From Nocardioides sp. Iso805N (GTDB lineage: Bacteria > Actinomycetota > Actinomycetes > Propionibacteriales > Nocardioidaceae), in assembly GCF_000364605.1 (NCBI RefSeq), contig NZ_KB822579.1:186001-250000 (forward strand): 64,000 bases of DNA. The letters are read 5' to 3'. The notes beneath the pieces are model-generated. The model was not told the origin of the DNA. It saw nothing but the letters and a program-made list of their open reading frames with translations, and ran no database searches. The translations under genes were made by a program, and so were the position numbers. Every line of letters starts with the position of its first letter. The stretch's first letter is position 1. Of the stretch, positions 47,373-56,915 are shown in pieces.

Positions 47373-47385
47373 GTGTGCTCGGAGG

Positions 47386-48996
47386 CTACTTCCGCCGTGG
47401 GGGAGTGCTCACCACGACCGGCGCGTTCTGCGCGGCGGAGGGGATCGCCGGGTAGAGGCCGCCGTGGGCGCCACGGACGTAGGTGACGTAGGTCTGTGCC
47501 GATGCCGGGATCTGGATGCCGGTGGTCCTGCCCCGTGAGAGGAACATCGTGGTGAAGCCCGCGGCGTGGGCGTGCTTGAGCACCTTGAGGGCGTACTTCT
47601 GTCCGCCGGAGAGGTTGGAGAGCACCTTGATCTCGACGCGGCTGTGCCATGCGGAGCCGTAGTACTGCTTGGCGAGAGCGGCGAGGTTGGCGAACGCCGC
47701 GTCCAGCGTCGCGGCCTTGGTGAACGGACGGACGTCCTTGACCTCCCACTCGACCGAGAGGCCGTACTGGGCGTTCTGCCGCAGCGTGGCAGCGGCGTCC
47801 CGGAGCCCGGGGCGGTGCTGGATCGCGGACCAGGTCTTTGTCTCGAAGCGGCCCTTCTTCAGCCACTTGGGGTTGAACGGAGAGCCGTGCGCATTCACCC
47901 ACACCAGCTCGGTGGCCTGTGAGATGCGGGCGGCGCCGGCGAGCTTCTGGTTGCGGGACTGGAAGACGAGCTGGCCGTCCTGGTCGATCCAGGTGTAGCC
48001 CTTGGCATGCGCAGCGCGGGTGCCGCGCGCCGCGTCGGCGTACACGCCGCCGGCCTTCTTGATCCGCTTGTCGTTGTGGTAGAACGCCCGGCCAGGAGCG
48101 GCGTAGGACACGGTGCCGACGATGACCTCGTAGGTCGGCTCCTTGCTGCCGCGGCTGTCGCTGACGTTGAGGTCGGCGTAGACCTGGTAGGAACCGGTCG
48201 CGTAGCCGGTGGGAGCGATCGGTCCGGTGCCCGCACCGGGACCGGTGAAGGTGAGCGTTCCGAGCGCGTTGGTCACGCCGAGCTGGTCGACGCGACCGGT
48301 GGTGCCGGCCGCCTGGCCGACGATGCGCAGCGGGGCGCCGACGACGGGAAGTCCGTACTGGTCGGTGACGGTCGCCGTGATGGTCACGTTGGCGGTGCCG
48401 GGGATGGCGGTGCGCACGGCCCGGATGTTCGTCACGACCTGCTGGTAGAGCGCCGCGTCGATCGTGGTCGACGAGGTCCCGTCACTGACCCGGATCGTCG
48501 CGGTGGGATCCGCGAGGCCGTTGTACGCCGTCAGGTCCACGGGCTCGGCGAAGCTTCCCACGGCTCCGACGGGGAAGACCCCGGCCGGAGTCGCGAGGGT
48601 GAGCGGGGCGACGATGGTCGTCGACGGCGTGCTGCCGGGCCGCGTCGTCGGCACCGCTGAAGCCGTCGGTGATGTGCTCGGGGTGGGCGTCGGGGTTGGC
48701 GTGGTGGTGCTGCTGTTCGCGTCGACAGCCGTGGGCTCGGTGGTGCCCGTGGTCGTGCCGAGGACGCCGGCGAAGGAGTGCCCGTCCTTGCGCTGGTAGA
48801 AGCCGAGCGGGTCACCGCTGCGTGCGGGACGGGTGAACGTGAAGCGACTCGCGGTGGTCAGAGTGATGCTGCCGTCGCCAGCACCCGAGTCACTGCCGTG
48901 CCGCGCGATCGCGGGGATCCCGGCCAGCAGGATCGCTGCGGCGGCAACGCCGACTATCCGTCGAGCGGGCTTGTTCCGTTGTCCGGTCGTGCGCAC
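47386..48996 (-). CDS. secreted multi-domain protein, possible phosphodiesterase-like barrel
   Basis: About 536 residues from the GTG at 48996, which has GGAGG eight bases upstream. A signal-anchor RRIVGVAAAAILLAGIPAIA is followed by a Pro/Thr/Ser-rich linker (TTTPTPTPTPSTSPTAS), an Ig-like beta domain (TITATVTDQYGLPVVGAPLRIVG...) and a C-terminal 250-residue domain. The last has a faint glycerophosphodiester-phosphodiesterase look (KGYTWIDQDGQLVFQ, GLSVEWEVKD, HSRVEIKVLSNLSGGQ), but the usual His and Glu-Asn motifs are not evident. No recognised enzyme; most likely a surface-exposed protein of unknown function. Confidence 0.6.
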   Translation of the reverse strand: MRTTGQRNKPARRIVGVAAAAILLAGIPAIARHGSDSGAGDGSITLTTASRFTFTRPARSGDPLGFYQRKDGHSFAGVLGTTTGTTEPTAVDANSSTTTPTPTPTPSTSPTASAVPTTRPGSTPSTTIVAPLTLATPAGVFPVGAVGSFAEPVDLTAYNGLADPTATIRVSDGTSSTTIDAALYQQVVTNIRAVRTAIPGTANVTITATVTDQYGLPVVGAPLRIVGQAAGTTGRVDQLGVTNALGTLTFTGPGAGTGPIAPTGYATGSYQVYADLNVSDSRGSKEPTYEVIVGTVSYAAPGRAFYHNDKRIKKAGGVYADAARGTRAAHAKGYTWIDQDGQLVFQSRNQKLAGAARISQATELVWVNAHGSPFNPKWLKKGRFETKTWSAIQHRPGLRDAAATLRQNAQYGLSVEWEVKDVRPFTKAATLDAAFANLAALAKQYYGSAWHSRVEIKVLSNLSGGQKYALKVLKHAHAAGFTTMFLSRGRTTGIQIPASAQTYVTYVRGAHGGLYPAIPSAAQNAPVVVSTPPRRK

Positions 48997-49119
48997 CGTC
49001 GTTCCTCCACCATCGTGACGCGTGTTGCGCGTGTTGCGCGTGTGAAAGAAGACAGTAGGCCAGTGCACGGCGTTTCGCCCAGTGTTCGGCCGAAAAACGT
49101 GCTAGGAGCGCTCGGCTGC

Positions 49120-50094
49120 TCAGGCGAGGGTGGAGCGGAGCCAGGCGACCTGGCGGGCGGTGTGGAACGCGCCGCCGCCCTCGTGATCGTTGAACTCGTA
49201 GACCTCGATCTCCTTCGGCCCCGCATACGCGTGGTAGGCCGTGAAGACGGTCGACGGCAGGCAGATGCTGTCCATCATGGCCACCGAGAACAGCGCTGGC
49301 GCGCTCGCCCGGCGCCCGAGCAGGGCTGCGTCGAAGTGGGCCAGCGTCGCGAACGCCTGCTCCGTGCGATCCCGGTGCGCGCCGAGGTAGCGGGCGACCT
49401 CGGCGTACGGATCGCCGAAGGTCAGGTCCACGGCTCGCCGAAAGTGCGCGAGGAACGGTACGTCGGGCATCGCCGCGGCGACGTTCGTCGACAGCGAGGC
49501 GACAGCGGTCGCGATGCCGCCGCCCTGGCTGTGCCCGGTGACGACCACTCGGGCGGTGTCCACCTCGGGATGCGCGCGCAGCACCTCGACGGCGCGGACG
49601 GCGTCGACGAAGACGCGCCGATAGAAGTGGTCCTCCGGACGCTCGAGGCCGCGGGTGAGGAATCCGCCCTGGGCAGGCCCGCTGGCACCCGGATCAGGGG
49701 TGTCGCCGGTGGTCCAGCCGCTGCCCTGGCCGCGGGTGTCCATCACCAGGTGGGCGAAGCCCGCCTGTGCCCAGAACGTGTGCTCGTGGGCCAGGCCGCG
49801 TCCTCCGTTGTAGCCCTGGAACTGCACCACGCCGGCAAGCGGTGAGGCGTCCCGCAGCGCGACGGCGGGCAGGTGCAGCCAGGCCCTGATCGGCGCGCCA
49901 TCGAATCCTGCGTAGGTCACGTCGAAGGTGAGGACGCTCGGGAGGATCGAGCTCACGGGCTCGATCCGCACATCGAGCGGTACGCCGGCGGCCCCGGCCA
50001 GCGTGCGCTGCCAGAAGGAGTCGAGCCCGGGCGGCTCGGGCAGTTCCTCGCGGAACTCCCAGAGCTCGGCGAGCGGCAGGTCGTTGCGCGGCAT
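49120..50094 (-). CDS. acetylxylan esterase / cephalosporin-C deacetylase family protein
   Basis: 324-residue serine esterase of the CE7 (AXE1) family. Nucleophile Ser189 in VVVTGHSQGGGIA, the conserved VVQFQGYNGGRG and MDTRGQGSGWTTGDTPD oxyanion segments, Asp in VAMMDSICLP and His in NDHEGGG complete the triad. It has no signal peptide and should deacetylate imported, short acetylated sugars. Its ATG overlaps the LacI stop by one base, putting it under the same regulator as the sugar uptake operon. Confidence 0.93.
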   Translation of the reverse strand: MPRNDLPLAELWEFREELPEPPGLDSFWQRTLAGAAGVPLDVRIEPVSSILPSVLTFDVTYAGFDGAPIRAWLHLPAVALRDASPLAGVVQFQGYNGGRGLAHEHTFWAQAGFAHLVMDTRGQGSGWTTGDTPDPGASGPAQGGFLTRGLERPEDHFYRRVFVDAVRAVEVLRAHPEVDTARVVVTGHSQGGGIATAVASLSTNVAAAMPDVPFLAHFRRAVDLTFGDPYAEVARYLGAHRDRTEQAFATLAHFDAALLGRRASAPALFSVAMMDSICLPSTVFTAYHAYAGPKEIEVYEFNDHEGGGAFHTARQVAWLRSTLA

Positions 50095-51188
50095 CAGGCG
50101 TCGCCCTGCTCAGCCGTCGCCTGGTCGGTGCCGGCCTCGGTGCCGGAGCTGGGCGCGGAAACCCGCACCGCCGGGGCGGCGGTCGAGGCACGCGCGACCA
50201 GCCGGGTGTCGAGCCGGACGTGGACGCCGGAGGGCGGGGGAGTGCCCTCGTTCGCGTTCAGCCGCTCGACCAGCAGCATCGCGGCACGTCGGCCCATCTC
50301 GCGGATGGGCTGTTCGATGGTGGTCAGGCCGGGGTCGCTCATCGCGGCGTCGGGGACGTTGTCGAAGCCGATCACGGAGAGGTCGTCCGGCACGTGGAGG
50401 CCGAGCTCGTGCGCGACCGCGATGGTGGCCAGTGCGGTGGCGTCGTTGGCGGCGAAGACGGCTGTCGGCCGGGCGTCGGCGGGACGGTCGAGCAGCGCTC
50501 GCGCAGCCGCCGCCGCGACCTCGGGGTCGTAGCCGCCGGCCACGAACTCGACGGCGTCGCAGGCGGTCTGGGCGTCGCTCAAGGCGGCCCGGAAACCCTC
50601 CTCGCGAAGCTGGGCCGAGACCAGGTCGGCGCGGCCGGTGACCATCGCTATCCGGCGGTGGCCCAGCGCGAGGAGATGCTGACCGGCGAGATAGCCGCCG
50701 CGGGCGTTGTCAGCGTCCACGGTGGGGATGTCCGAGCGGCCGGCGTGGGGGTCGACCGCGACGATCGGCACGCTGGCCACGATGTCGGTCACCGTCGGGG
50801 TCACCAGCACGGCGCCGTCGATCAGGGTTCCGCTGAGCCGGTTGAGGTGACGCCGCTCCCACCCGATGTGCTCACCGACCCGGGCGGCTGCGGCGTAGGC
50901 GACCAGCTCGTACTCGGTGCCGCGGAGCACGTCGGCCACGCCCTTGAGCACCTCGGCGCTGTAGGGCTCGAGGTCGGCGACCAGGACGCCGATGACGTTG
51001 GTGCGCTGATTGCGCAGGCTGCGGGCCACCAGGCTGGACTCGTACCCGAGGTCTGCGATCACGGCGCGAACCCGTGCGGCGGTGGCCTCGGAGACGCCGT
51101 AGCGATCGTTGAGCACCTTGGAGACGGTGGCGACCGAGACGCCCGCGGCCCGGGCGACCTCGCGGATCGTTACTCGGGGCGGAACCAT
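50094..51188 (-). CDS. LacI-family transcriptional repressor
   Basis: 364 residues: N-terminal HTH TIREVARAAGVSVATVSKVLNDRYGVSEATAARVRAVI with the hinge LGYESSLVARSL, then a periplasmic-binding-like sugar sensor (IGVLVADLEPYSAEVLKGV to VIGFDNVPDAAMSDPGLTTIEQP). The start at 51188 (MVPPRVTIREV) is chosen because it places the HTH at the family position; upstream in-frame extension is not conserved. Its own operator is 21 bp upstream, and the same site precedes the ABC/GH3 operon. Confidence 0.95.
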   Translation of the reverse strand: MVPPRVTIREVARAAGVSVATVSKVLNDRYGVSEATAARVRAVIADLGYESSLVARSLRNQRTNVIGVLVADLEPYSAEVLKGVADVLRGTEYELVAYAAAARVGEHIGWERRHLNRLSGTLIDGAVLVTPTVTDIVASVPIVAVDPHAGRSDIPTVDADNARGGYLAGQHLLALGHRRIAMVTGRADLVSAQLREEGFRAALSDAQTACDAVEFVAGGYDPEVAAAAARALLDRPADARPTAVFAANDATALATIAVAHELGLHVPDDLSVIGFDNVPDAAMSDPGLTTIEQPIREMGRRAAMLLVERLNANEGTPPPSGVHVRLDTRLVARASTAAPAVRVSAPSSGTEAGTDQATAEQGDA

Positions 51189-51208
51189 GGGCTTGACCCT
51201 ACTGAGCG

Positions 51209-51229
51209 AAAACGTTATCGACAACGATT
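51209..51229. promoter_or_regulatory. LacI-type operator, autoregulatory copy
   Basis: AAAACGTTATCGACAACGATT, identical to the site at 40386-40406 except for one base, 21 bp before the LacI start. Confidence 0.88.
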
Positions 51230-51365
51230 CCACGCGGCACGCCGCGGCGTACTTGCGGGTAGGGATGCGCCACGGGGGCACAGTCGAGCGTCGAGCGCCT
51301 TGACCGCGCGTCCAGCCATTGGAACGTGCCATTGGGCACCCGCCGCAGGACCCGGGCAGACTCGG

Positions 51366-52438
<1,073 letters not shown>

Positions 52439-52441
52439 TCC

Positions 52442-53647
52442 ATGGGCTCCTACACCGGTCTCGGCGAGATCGCCGGGAAGCGTGTCCTCGTCCGCTCCGA
52501 CCTCAACGTCCCGCTCAAGGATGGTGCGGCCGGCGTTCGGGAGATCGGCGACGACGGCCGTATCCGTGCCTCCGTGCCGACGATCCGGGCGCTCGCCGAG
52601 GCCGGTGCCCGCGTCGTCGTGACGGCACACCTGGGCCGCCCCGACGGCGCTCCGGACGCGAAGTACAGCCTCGCTCCGGTCGCCCAGCGGCTCGGTGAGC
52701 TGCTGGGCCAGCCGGTGGCGTTCGCCACCGACACCGTCGGCCCCTCCGCGCAGGAGACGGTCGCCGGCCTGGCCGACGGTCAGATCGCGCTGCTGGAGAA
52801 TGTCCGCTTCAACCCGGGCGAGACCGCGAAGGACGACGCCGTGCGCGCCGCCTTCGCGGCCGAGCTGGCGGCGCTTGCGGATGCCTTCGTGTCCGACGGC
52901 TTCGGCGTGGTGCATCGCAAGCAGGCCAGCGTCTACGACGTTGCCCAGCTCCTGCCCCACGCCATGGGTGGCCTCGTGCGGGCTGAGATCGACGTACTGC
53001 GTCGTCTGACCGACACCCCCGAGCGGCCGTACGCCGTGGTCCTCGGCGGTTCCAAGGTCTCCGACAAGCTCGGCGTCATCGACAACCTGCTCGGCAAGGC
53101 TGACACGCTGCTGATCGGCGGCGGCATGGTCTTCACGTTCCTCAAGGCCCAGGGCCACGAGGTCGGGAAGAGCCTGCTGGAGGAGGACCAGATCCCGACC
53201 GTGCTGGAATACCTGGCCCGGGCCAAGGCCAACGGGGTCGAGATCGTCCTGCCGACCGACATCGTGGTCGCCGACTCCTTCGGTGACGAGGCGTCGGCAC
53301 GCGTGGTTGCCGCCACCGAGATCCCGGCGGACTCCGTGGGCCTGGACATCGGCCCCGAGTCGGGCGCGGCGTTCGGCAAGGTGGTCGAGGCGTCCCGGAC
53401 CGTCTTCTGGAACGGTCCGATGGGAGTCTTCGAGCAGCCGGCCTTCGCCGAGGGCACGCGCGCCGTTGCGGCCGCGCTGACCAAGGTCGAGGGCCTCTCG
53501 GTCGTGGGCGGAGGCGACTCCGCCGCGGCTGTCCGCGCGCTCGGCTTCGCCGATGACCAGTTCGGGCACATCTCCACCGGTGGCGGTGCATCACTGGAAT
53601 ACCTGGAGGGCAAAGAGCTCCCCGGTATCACCGTGCTGGAGAGCTGA
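52442..53647 (+). CDS. pgk: phosphoglycerate kinase
   Basis: 401 residues. N-terminal [26 protein letters not shown] and the C-terminal [35 protein letters not shown] segment are family hallmarks. Converts 1,3-bisphosphoglycerate to 3-phosphoglycerate with ATP formation. Three bases separate it from gap and two from tpiA, indicating one operon. Confidence 0.97.
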   Translation: MGSYTGLGEIAGKRVLVRSDLNVPLKDGAAGVREIGDDGRIRASVPTIRALAEAGARVVVTAHLGRPDGAPDAKYSLAPVAQRLGELLGQPVAFATDTVGPSAQETVAGLADGQIALLENVRFNPGETAKDDAVRAAFAAELAALADAFVSDGFGVVHRKQASVYDVAQLLPHAMGGLVRAEIDVLRRLTDTPERPYAVVLGGSKVSDKLGVIDNLLGKADTLLIGGGMVFTFLKAQGHEVGKSLLEEDQIPTVLEYLARAKANGVEIVLPTDIVVADSFGDEASARVVAATEIPADSVGLDIGPESGAAFGKVVEASRTVFWNGPMGVFEQPAFAEGTRAVAAALTKVEGLSVVGGGDSAAAVRALGFADDQFGHISTGGGASLEYLEGKELPGITVLES

Positions 53648-53649
53648 GC

Positions 53650-54444
53650 ATGTCGACGAGGCGCACCCCGCTGATGGCGGGGAACTGGAAGATGAACCTC
53701 AACCACCAAGAAGCGGTGGTGCTGGTGCAGAAGCTGGCGTGGACGCTCGCCGACAAGCGACACGACTACGGCAAGGCCGAGGTCATCGTGCTGCCGCCGT
53801 TCACCGACATCCGGTCGGTGCAGACCCTGGTCGACGGCGACAAGCTCTCGATCGGGTACGGCGCCCAGGACGTCTCGGTGCATCAGAGCGGCGCCTACAC
53901 CGGCGAGATCTCGGCCGCGATGCTGGCCAAGCTCGGCTGCGGCTACGTCGTCGTCGGCCACTCCGAGCGCCGCCAGTACCACGCCGAGACCGACGCGGTG
54001 GTGGCGCAGAAGGCCGCGGCTGCGCTGACGGCCGGCATCACGCCCATCGTCTGCGTCGGAGAGGGCCTCGAGGTGCGTCAGGACGGCGCGCACGTCCCGT
54101 TCTGTGCCGCGCAGGTGGTCGGCTCGCTCAACGGCCTCTCCGCCGAGCAGGTGGCCGGCCTCGTCATCGCCTACGAGCCCGTCTGGGCGATCGGCACCGG
54201 CGAGGTCGCGACCCCCGAGGACGCGCAGGAGGTCTGCTCCGCGATCAGGGCTCAGGTGAAGGAGACCTACGGCGCGGCGGCGGCCGACGGCGTACGCATC
54301 CTCTACGGCGGTTCGGTGAAGGCCAACAACATCGTGGGCATCATGGCGAAGCCGGATGTCGACGGTGCGTTGGTCGGTGGCGCGAGCCTGGTGGCGGAGG
54401 AGTTTGCCGCGATCTGTCGTTTCTATGACCTGCCTGCGTTGTGA
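53650..54444 (+). CDS. tpiA: triosephosphate isomerase
   Basis: 264 residues. N-terminal MAGNWKMNL with the catalytic Lys, His in [11 protein letters not shown], and catalytic Glu in [11 protein letters not shown]. Interconverts dihydroxyacetone phosphate and glyceraldehyde-3-phosphate. Last glycolytic gene of the operon; secG follows after 30 bp. Confidence 0.97.
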   Translation: MSTRRTPLMAGNWKMNLNHQEAVVLVQKLAWTLADKRHDYGKAEVIVLPPFTDIRSVQTLVDGDKLSIGYGAQDVSVHQSGAYTGEISAAMLAKLGCGYVVVGHSERRQYHAETDAVVAQKAAAALTAGITPIVCVGEGLEVRQDGAHVPFCAAQVVGSLNGLSAEQVAGLVIAYEPVWAIGTGEVATPEDAQEVCSAIRAQVKETYGAAAADGVRILYGGSVKANNIVGIMAKPDVDGALVGGASLVAEEFAAICRFYDLPAL

Positions 54445-54474
54445 CGCGGCGGGTGTGACGTAGGATTCCCGATC

Positions 54475-54708
54475 GTGCTGGAACTTCTCTTCACCATCGT
54501 GCTGATGATCGCGAGCGCCCTGATGATTCTGCTGGTGCTTCTGCACAAGGGTCGAGGCGGTGGCCTGTCCGACATGTTCGGCGGCGGCGTCTCGAGTTCG
54601 CTCGGCGGATCGTCCGTCGCGGAGCGCAATCTCGACCGGCTGACCATCGGCATCGGCGTGATCTGGTTCGCGTGCGTGATCGCACTCGGCCTGATCCTCG
54701 CCTACTGA
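54475..54708 (+). CDS. secG: preprotein translocase subunit SecG
   Basis: 77-residue membrane protein with two hydrophobic helices (LFTIVLMIASALMILLVLL and TIGIGVIWFACVIALGLIL) joined by a Gly/Ser-rich loop HKGRGGGLSDMFGGGVSSSLGG, the SecG pattern. It assists SecYE-mediated export. GTG start. Confidence 0.93.
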   Translation: MLELLFTIVLMIASALMILLVLLHKGRGGGLSDMFGGGVSSSLGGSSVAERNLDRLTIGIGVIWFACVIALGLILAY

Positions 54709-54728
54709 CTTAAGAGAAGGACGACAAC

Positions 54729-55088
54729 ATGGCTGGTGGAGCGAACGCCATCCGGGGTAGCCGGGTAGGCGCTGGACCGATGGGCGAGGCGGAGCGCGGT
54801 GATGCCGCTCCTCGCAAGGCTGTCACCTACTTCTGTGCCAACGAGCACCGGTCGGTGATCACCTTCGCCGTGGAGGCCACGCCGCCGGACGCCTGGGACT
54901 GCCCCAAGTGCGGACTGCCGGGCGGCCTCGACGCCGAGAACGCCCCTGCGGCGCCGAAGATCGAGCCGTACAAGACGCATCTCGCCTACGTGAAGGAGCG
55001 CCGCTCCGACAAGGAGGCCGAGGACATCCTCGAGGAGGCCATCAGCCTCCTGCGGTCGCGTAGGAAGTCCGGCGAGATCATCTTCTGA
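54729..55088 (+). CDS. rbpA: RNA polymerase-binding protein RbpA
   Basis: 119-residue actinobacterial RbpA, which binds sigma and core RNA polymerase and stabilises open complexes. N-terminal MAGGANAIRGSRVGAGPMGEAERG, the core domain with a CANEH...CPKCG zinc-like region, a basic linker and the C-terminal sigma-interacting helix KEAEDILEEAISLLRSRRK. Located after secG, the usual order, with two hairpins after its stop. Confidence 0.96.
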   Translation: MAGGANAIRGSRVGAGPMGEAERGDAAPRKAVTYFCANEHRSVITFAVEATPPDAWDCPKCGLPGGLDAENAPAAPKIEPYKTHLAYVKERRSDKEAEDILEEAISLLRSRRKSGEIIF

Positions 55089-55093
55089 TGTTG

Positions 55094-55125
55094 ATTCCGG
55101 GATTCTGTAGGTCCGAATCCGGAAT
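55094..55125. terminator. First hairpin after rbpA
   Basis: ATTCCGGGATTC (55094-55105) and GAATCCGGAAT (55115-55125), complementary except for one bulged base, starting 6 bp after the rbpA stop. Confidence 0.55.
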
Positions 55126-55128
55126 GTG

Positions 55129-55174
55129 AAACGCAGCGGGCTCCACACCCATGGGTGTGGGGCCCGCTGCGTTT
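55129..55174. terminator. Long bidirectional terminator between rbpA and pgl
   Basis: AAACGCAGCGGG... (55129-55150) pairs with ...CCCGCTGCGTTT (55153-55174): a 22-bp stem with a single mismatch, a 2-base loop and A/T ends, separating converging genes. Confidence 0.88.
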
Positions 55175-55218
55175 CTGCAGAACTACTGACGGGGCCTGCG
55201 AGATCCCGGAATCGACGG

Positions 55219-55962
55219 TTAGAGCTGCGAGGCTGCGGCGCGGTCCAGGAACCAGATGGTCTCGTCCTTGCCGTGTACGCCGGCCGCAGGCGTCTGGTGC
55301 ACATCGGCGCCGCTGAGCGCGCTGGCCACGGCGCTGGCCTTGGCCTCTCCGCTGACCAGGAACCAGACCGCTCCGGCGCTGCGCAGCGCCCGGAAGGTCA
55401 GGCTGATCCGCAACGGCGGCGGCTTGGGGGAGCCGGTGACGCCGACCGCCAGGACATCGAAGGCGTCCAGCTGTGGGAAGCCGGGGAAGAGCGAGGCGAT
55501 GTGGCCGTCGGGGCCGACGCCCAGCATCATCACGTCGAAATGACCGCTGCTCGCGAGCAGCTCCTGGGCGTAGGCCGCCGCGCCGGTCTCGACGTCGGGC
55601 ACCTCGGCGGGGGAGGGCATGTGGTGGATGCGGTGGGCGGGCACACCGACCTCGTCGAGGAACGCGGCCTTCGCCTGCCTCACGTTGCGGTCCGGCGAGT
55701 CAGGGTCGACGAAGCGCTCGTCGCCGAACCAAAACTCGACGGCGCCCCAGTCGACGCCGGACTCCGGTGCGAGCCGGGCGACCTCGCGGTGGATCGACTC
55801 GGCGATCGTGCCGCCGGTCAGACAGATGTTCGGTACGCCGCCGGCGGCCTGAGCATCGGCGATCCGGTTCAGCAGCTCGCCCGCGACAGCGGTGGAGAGC
55901 TCCGCCGCGTCCTCGTGGACCTCGACGCGAGGCTGCGTGGGCGGCTCGGGTGTAGTGGTCAC
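55219..55962 (-). CDS. pgl: 6-phosphogluconolactonase
   Basis: 247-residue Pgl/NagB-like lactonase hydrolysing 6-phosphogluconolactone in the oxidative pentose phosphate pathway. VPNICLTGGTIAESIHRE, FWFGDERFVDPDSPDRN and VMMLGVGPDGHIASLFPG are the family motifs. The GTG start overlaps the opcA end by 4 bp. Last gene of the minus-strand operon tkt-tal-pgi-zwf-opcA-pgl. Confidence 0.95.
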   Translation of the reverse strand: MTTTPEPPTQPRVEVHEDAAELSTAVAGELLNRIADAQAAGGVPNICLTGGTIAESIHREVARLAPESGVDWGAVEFWFGDERFVDPDSPDRNVRQAKAAFLDEVGVPAHRIHHMPSPAEVPDVETGAAAYAQELLASSGHFDVMMLGVGPDGHIASLFPGFPQLDAFDVLAVGVTGSPKPPPLRISLTFRALRSAGAVWFLVSGEAKASAVASALSGADVHQTPAAGVHGKDETIWFLDRAAASQL

Positions 55963-56915
55963 TTCTTGGATCCCTTTCTGATGGGACTGCGTCTGCTGCC
56001 GGGCCGGCTGGCGAGGCTGCGCGTGAGGTAGCGGGCGGTGGCGGCGTAGACGTTGTCCTCGTCGAGCCGGCGCAGCTCCTCGGCCAGCAGCTCGGGCACG
56101 TCACGGCGCTTGAGCGCTACCGGCCGGTCCGGGTTGCCCGGCGAGCTGAAGATCGCGTGCCGCCCGTCGTCGCGCTGGATCCGGATCGGCCCTTCGGCGG
56201 TCTCCAGCACCACCTCGGTCACGCCGGGGCCATCGGAGACCGACCGCACGATGTCGACCCGGAGTCTGCTCGCGAGCCAGGCGACCAGGAGGTCGGCACT
56301 GGGGTTGACGCGCTCGGCACTGACCGAGCCCGCACTCACCTTCAGGGGATGCTGGTCCAGGGAGACCGCCAGCAGAGCGCGCCACGGCGTCAGCCGGGTC
56401 CAGGCCAGGTCGGTATTTCCCGCCGAGTAGGCGGCGCACTGGACGTGCAGCGCACGGGTGCTGGGATTCGTCGACGTCTGGGTGTCGGTGATCCGGCGCT
56501 GGGCCAGTTGGCCGAGTGGGTCGCTCGCCGGGTCCACCGGTGCCGCACCCGGCCACCAGGCGACGACGGGGGAGTCCGGCAGGAGCAGGGGCAGCACCAC
56601 CGACTCGGGGTGCCTGACGACCTCACCGGAGAGGCGGATCAGGGCCATCTCGCCACCCCAGCCCGCTCCTACCGTCACCTCGGCGTCGACGTCCGCAGAG
56701 CCCCGGGAAGAGCCGAGGACGACCGCCAGGACCCGCGCGGGATGCTCGTGCGAGGCGAGCCGAGCGGCCTCCAGGGCGGAGTCGACGGCATCCTCGTCGA
56801 TGACCACGATGAGCGTCATCACCATCCCCATCGCGGGGCTGCCCGCATGGGTCCGGGCACGGACGAACTCGGCCGCGATCGCGGCACTGTTGGTGCCGGT
56901 GAGCCTGCGGGTCAT
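55959..56915 (-). CDS. opcA: glucose-6-phosphate dehydrogenase assembly protein OpcA
   Basis: 318 residues of the OpcA family, which in actinobacteria and cyanobacteria activates G6PDH and is always found next to zwf. N-terminal ARTHAGSPAMGMVMTLIVVID and internal SPVVAWWPGAAP and ITDTQTSTNP are family blocks; the C-terminus is basic. Overlaps zwf by ATGA. Confidence 0.95.
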   Translation of the reverse strand: MTRRLTGTNSAAIAAEFVRARTHAGSPAMGMVMTLIVVIDEDAVDSALEAARLASHEHPARVLAVVLGSSRGSADVDAEVTVGAGWGGEMALIRLSGEVVRHPESVVLPLLLPDSPVVAWWPGAAPVDPASDPLGQLAQRRITDTQTSTNPSTRALHVQCAAYSAGNTDLAWTRLTPWRALLAVSLDQHPLKVSAGSVSAERVNPSADLLVAWLASRLRVDIVRSVSDGPGVTEVVLETAEGPIRIQRDDGRHAIFSSPGNPDRPVALKRRDVPELLAEELRRLDEDNVYAATARYLTRSLASRPGSRRSPIRKGSKK

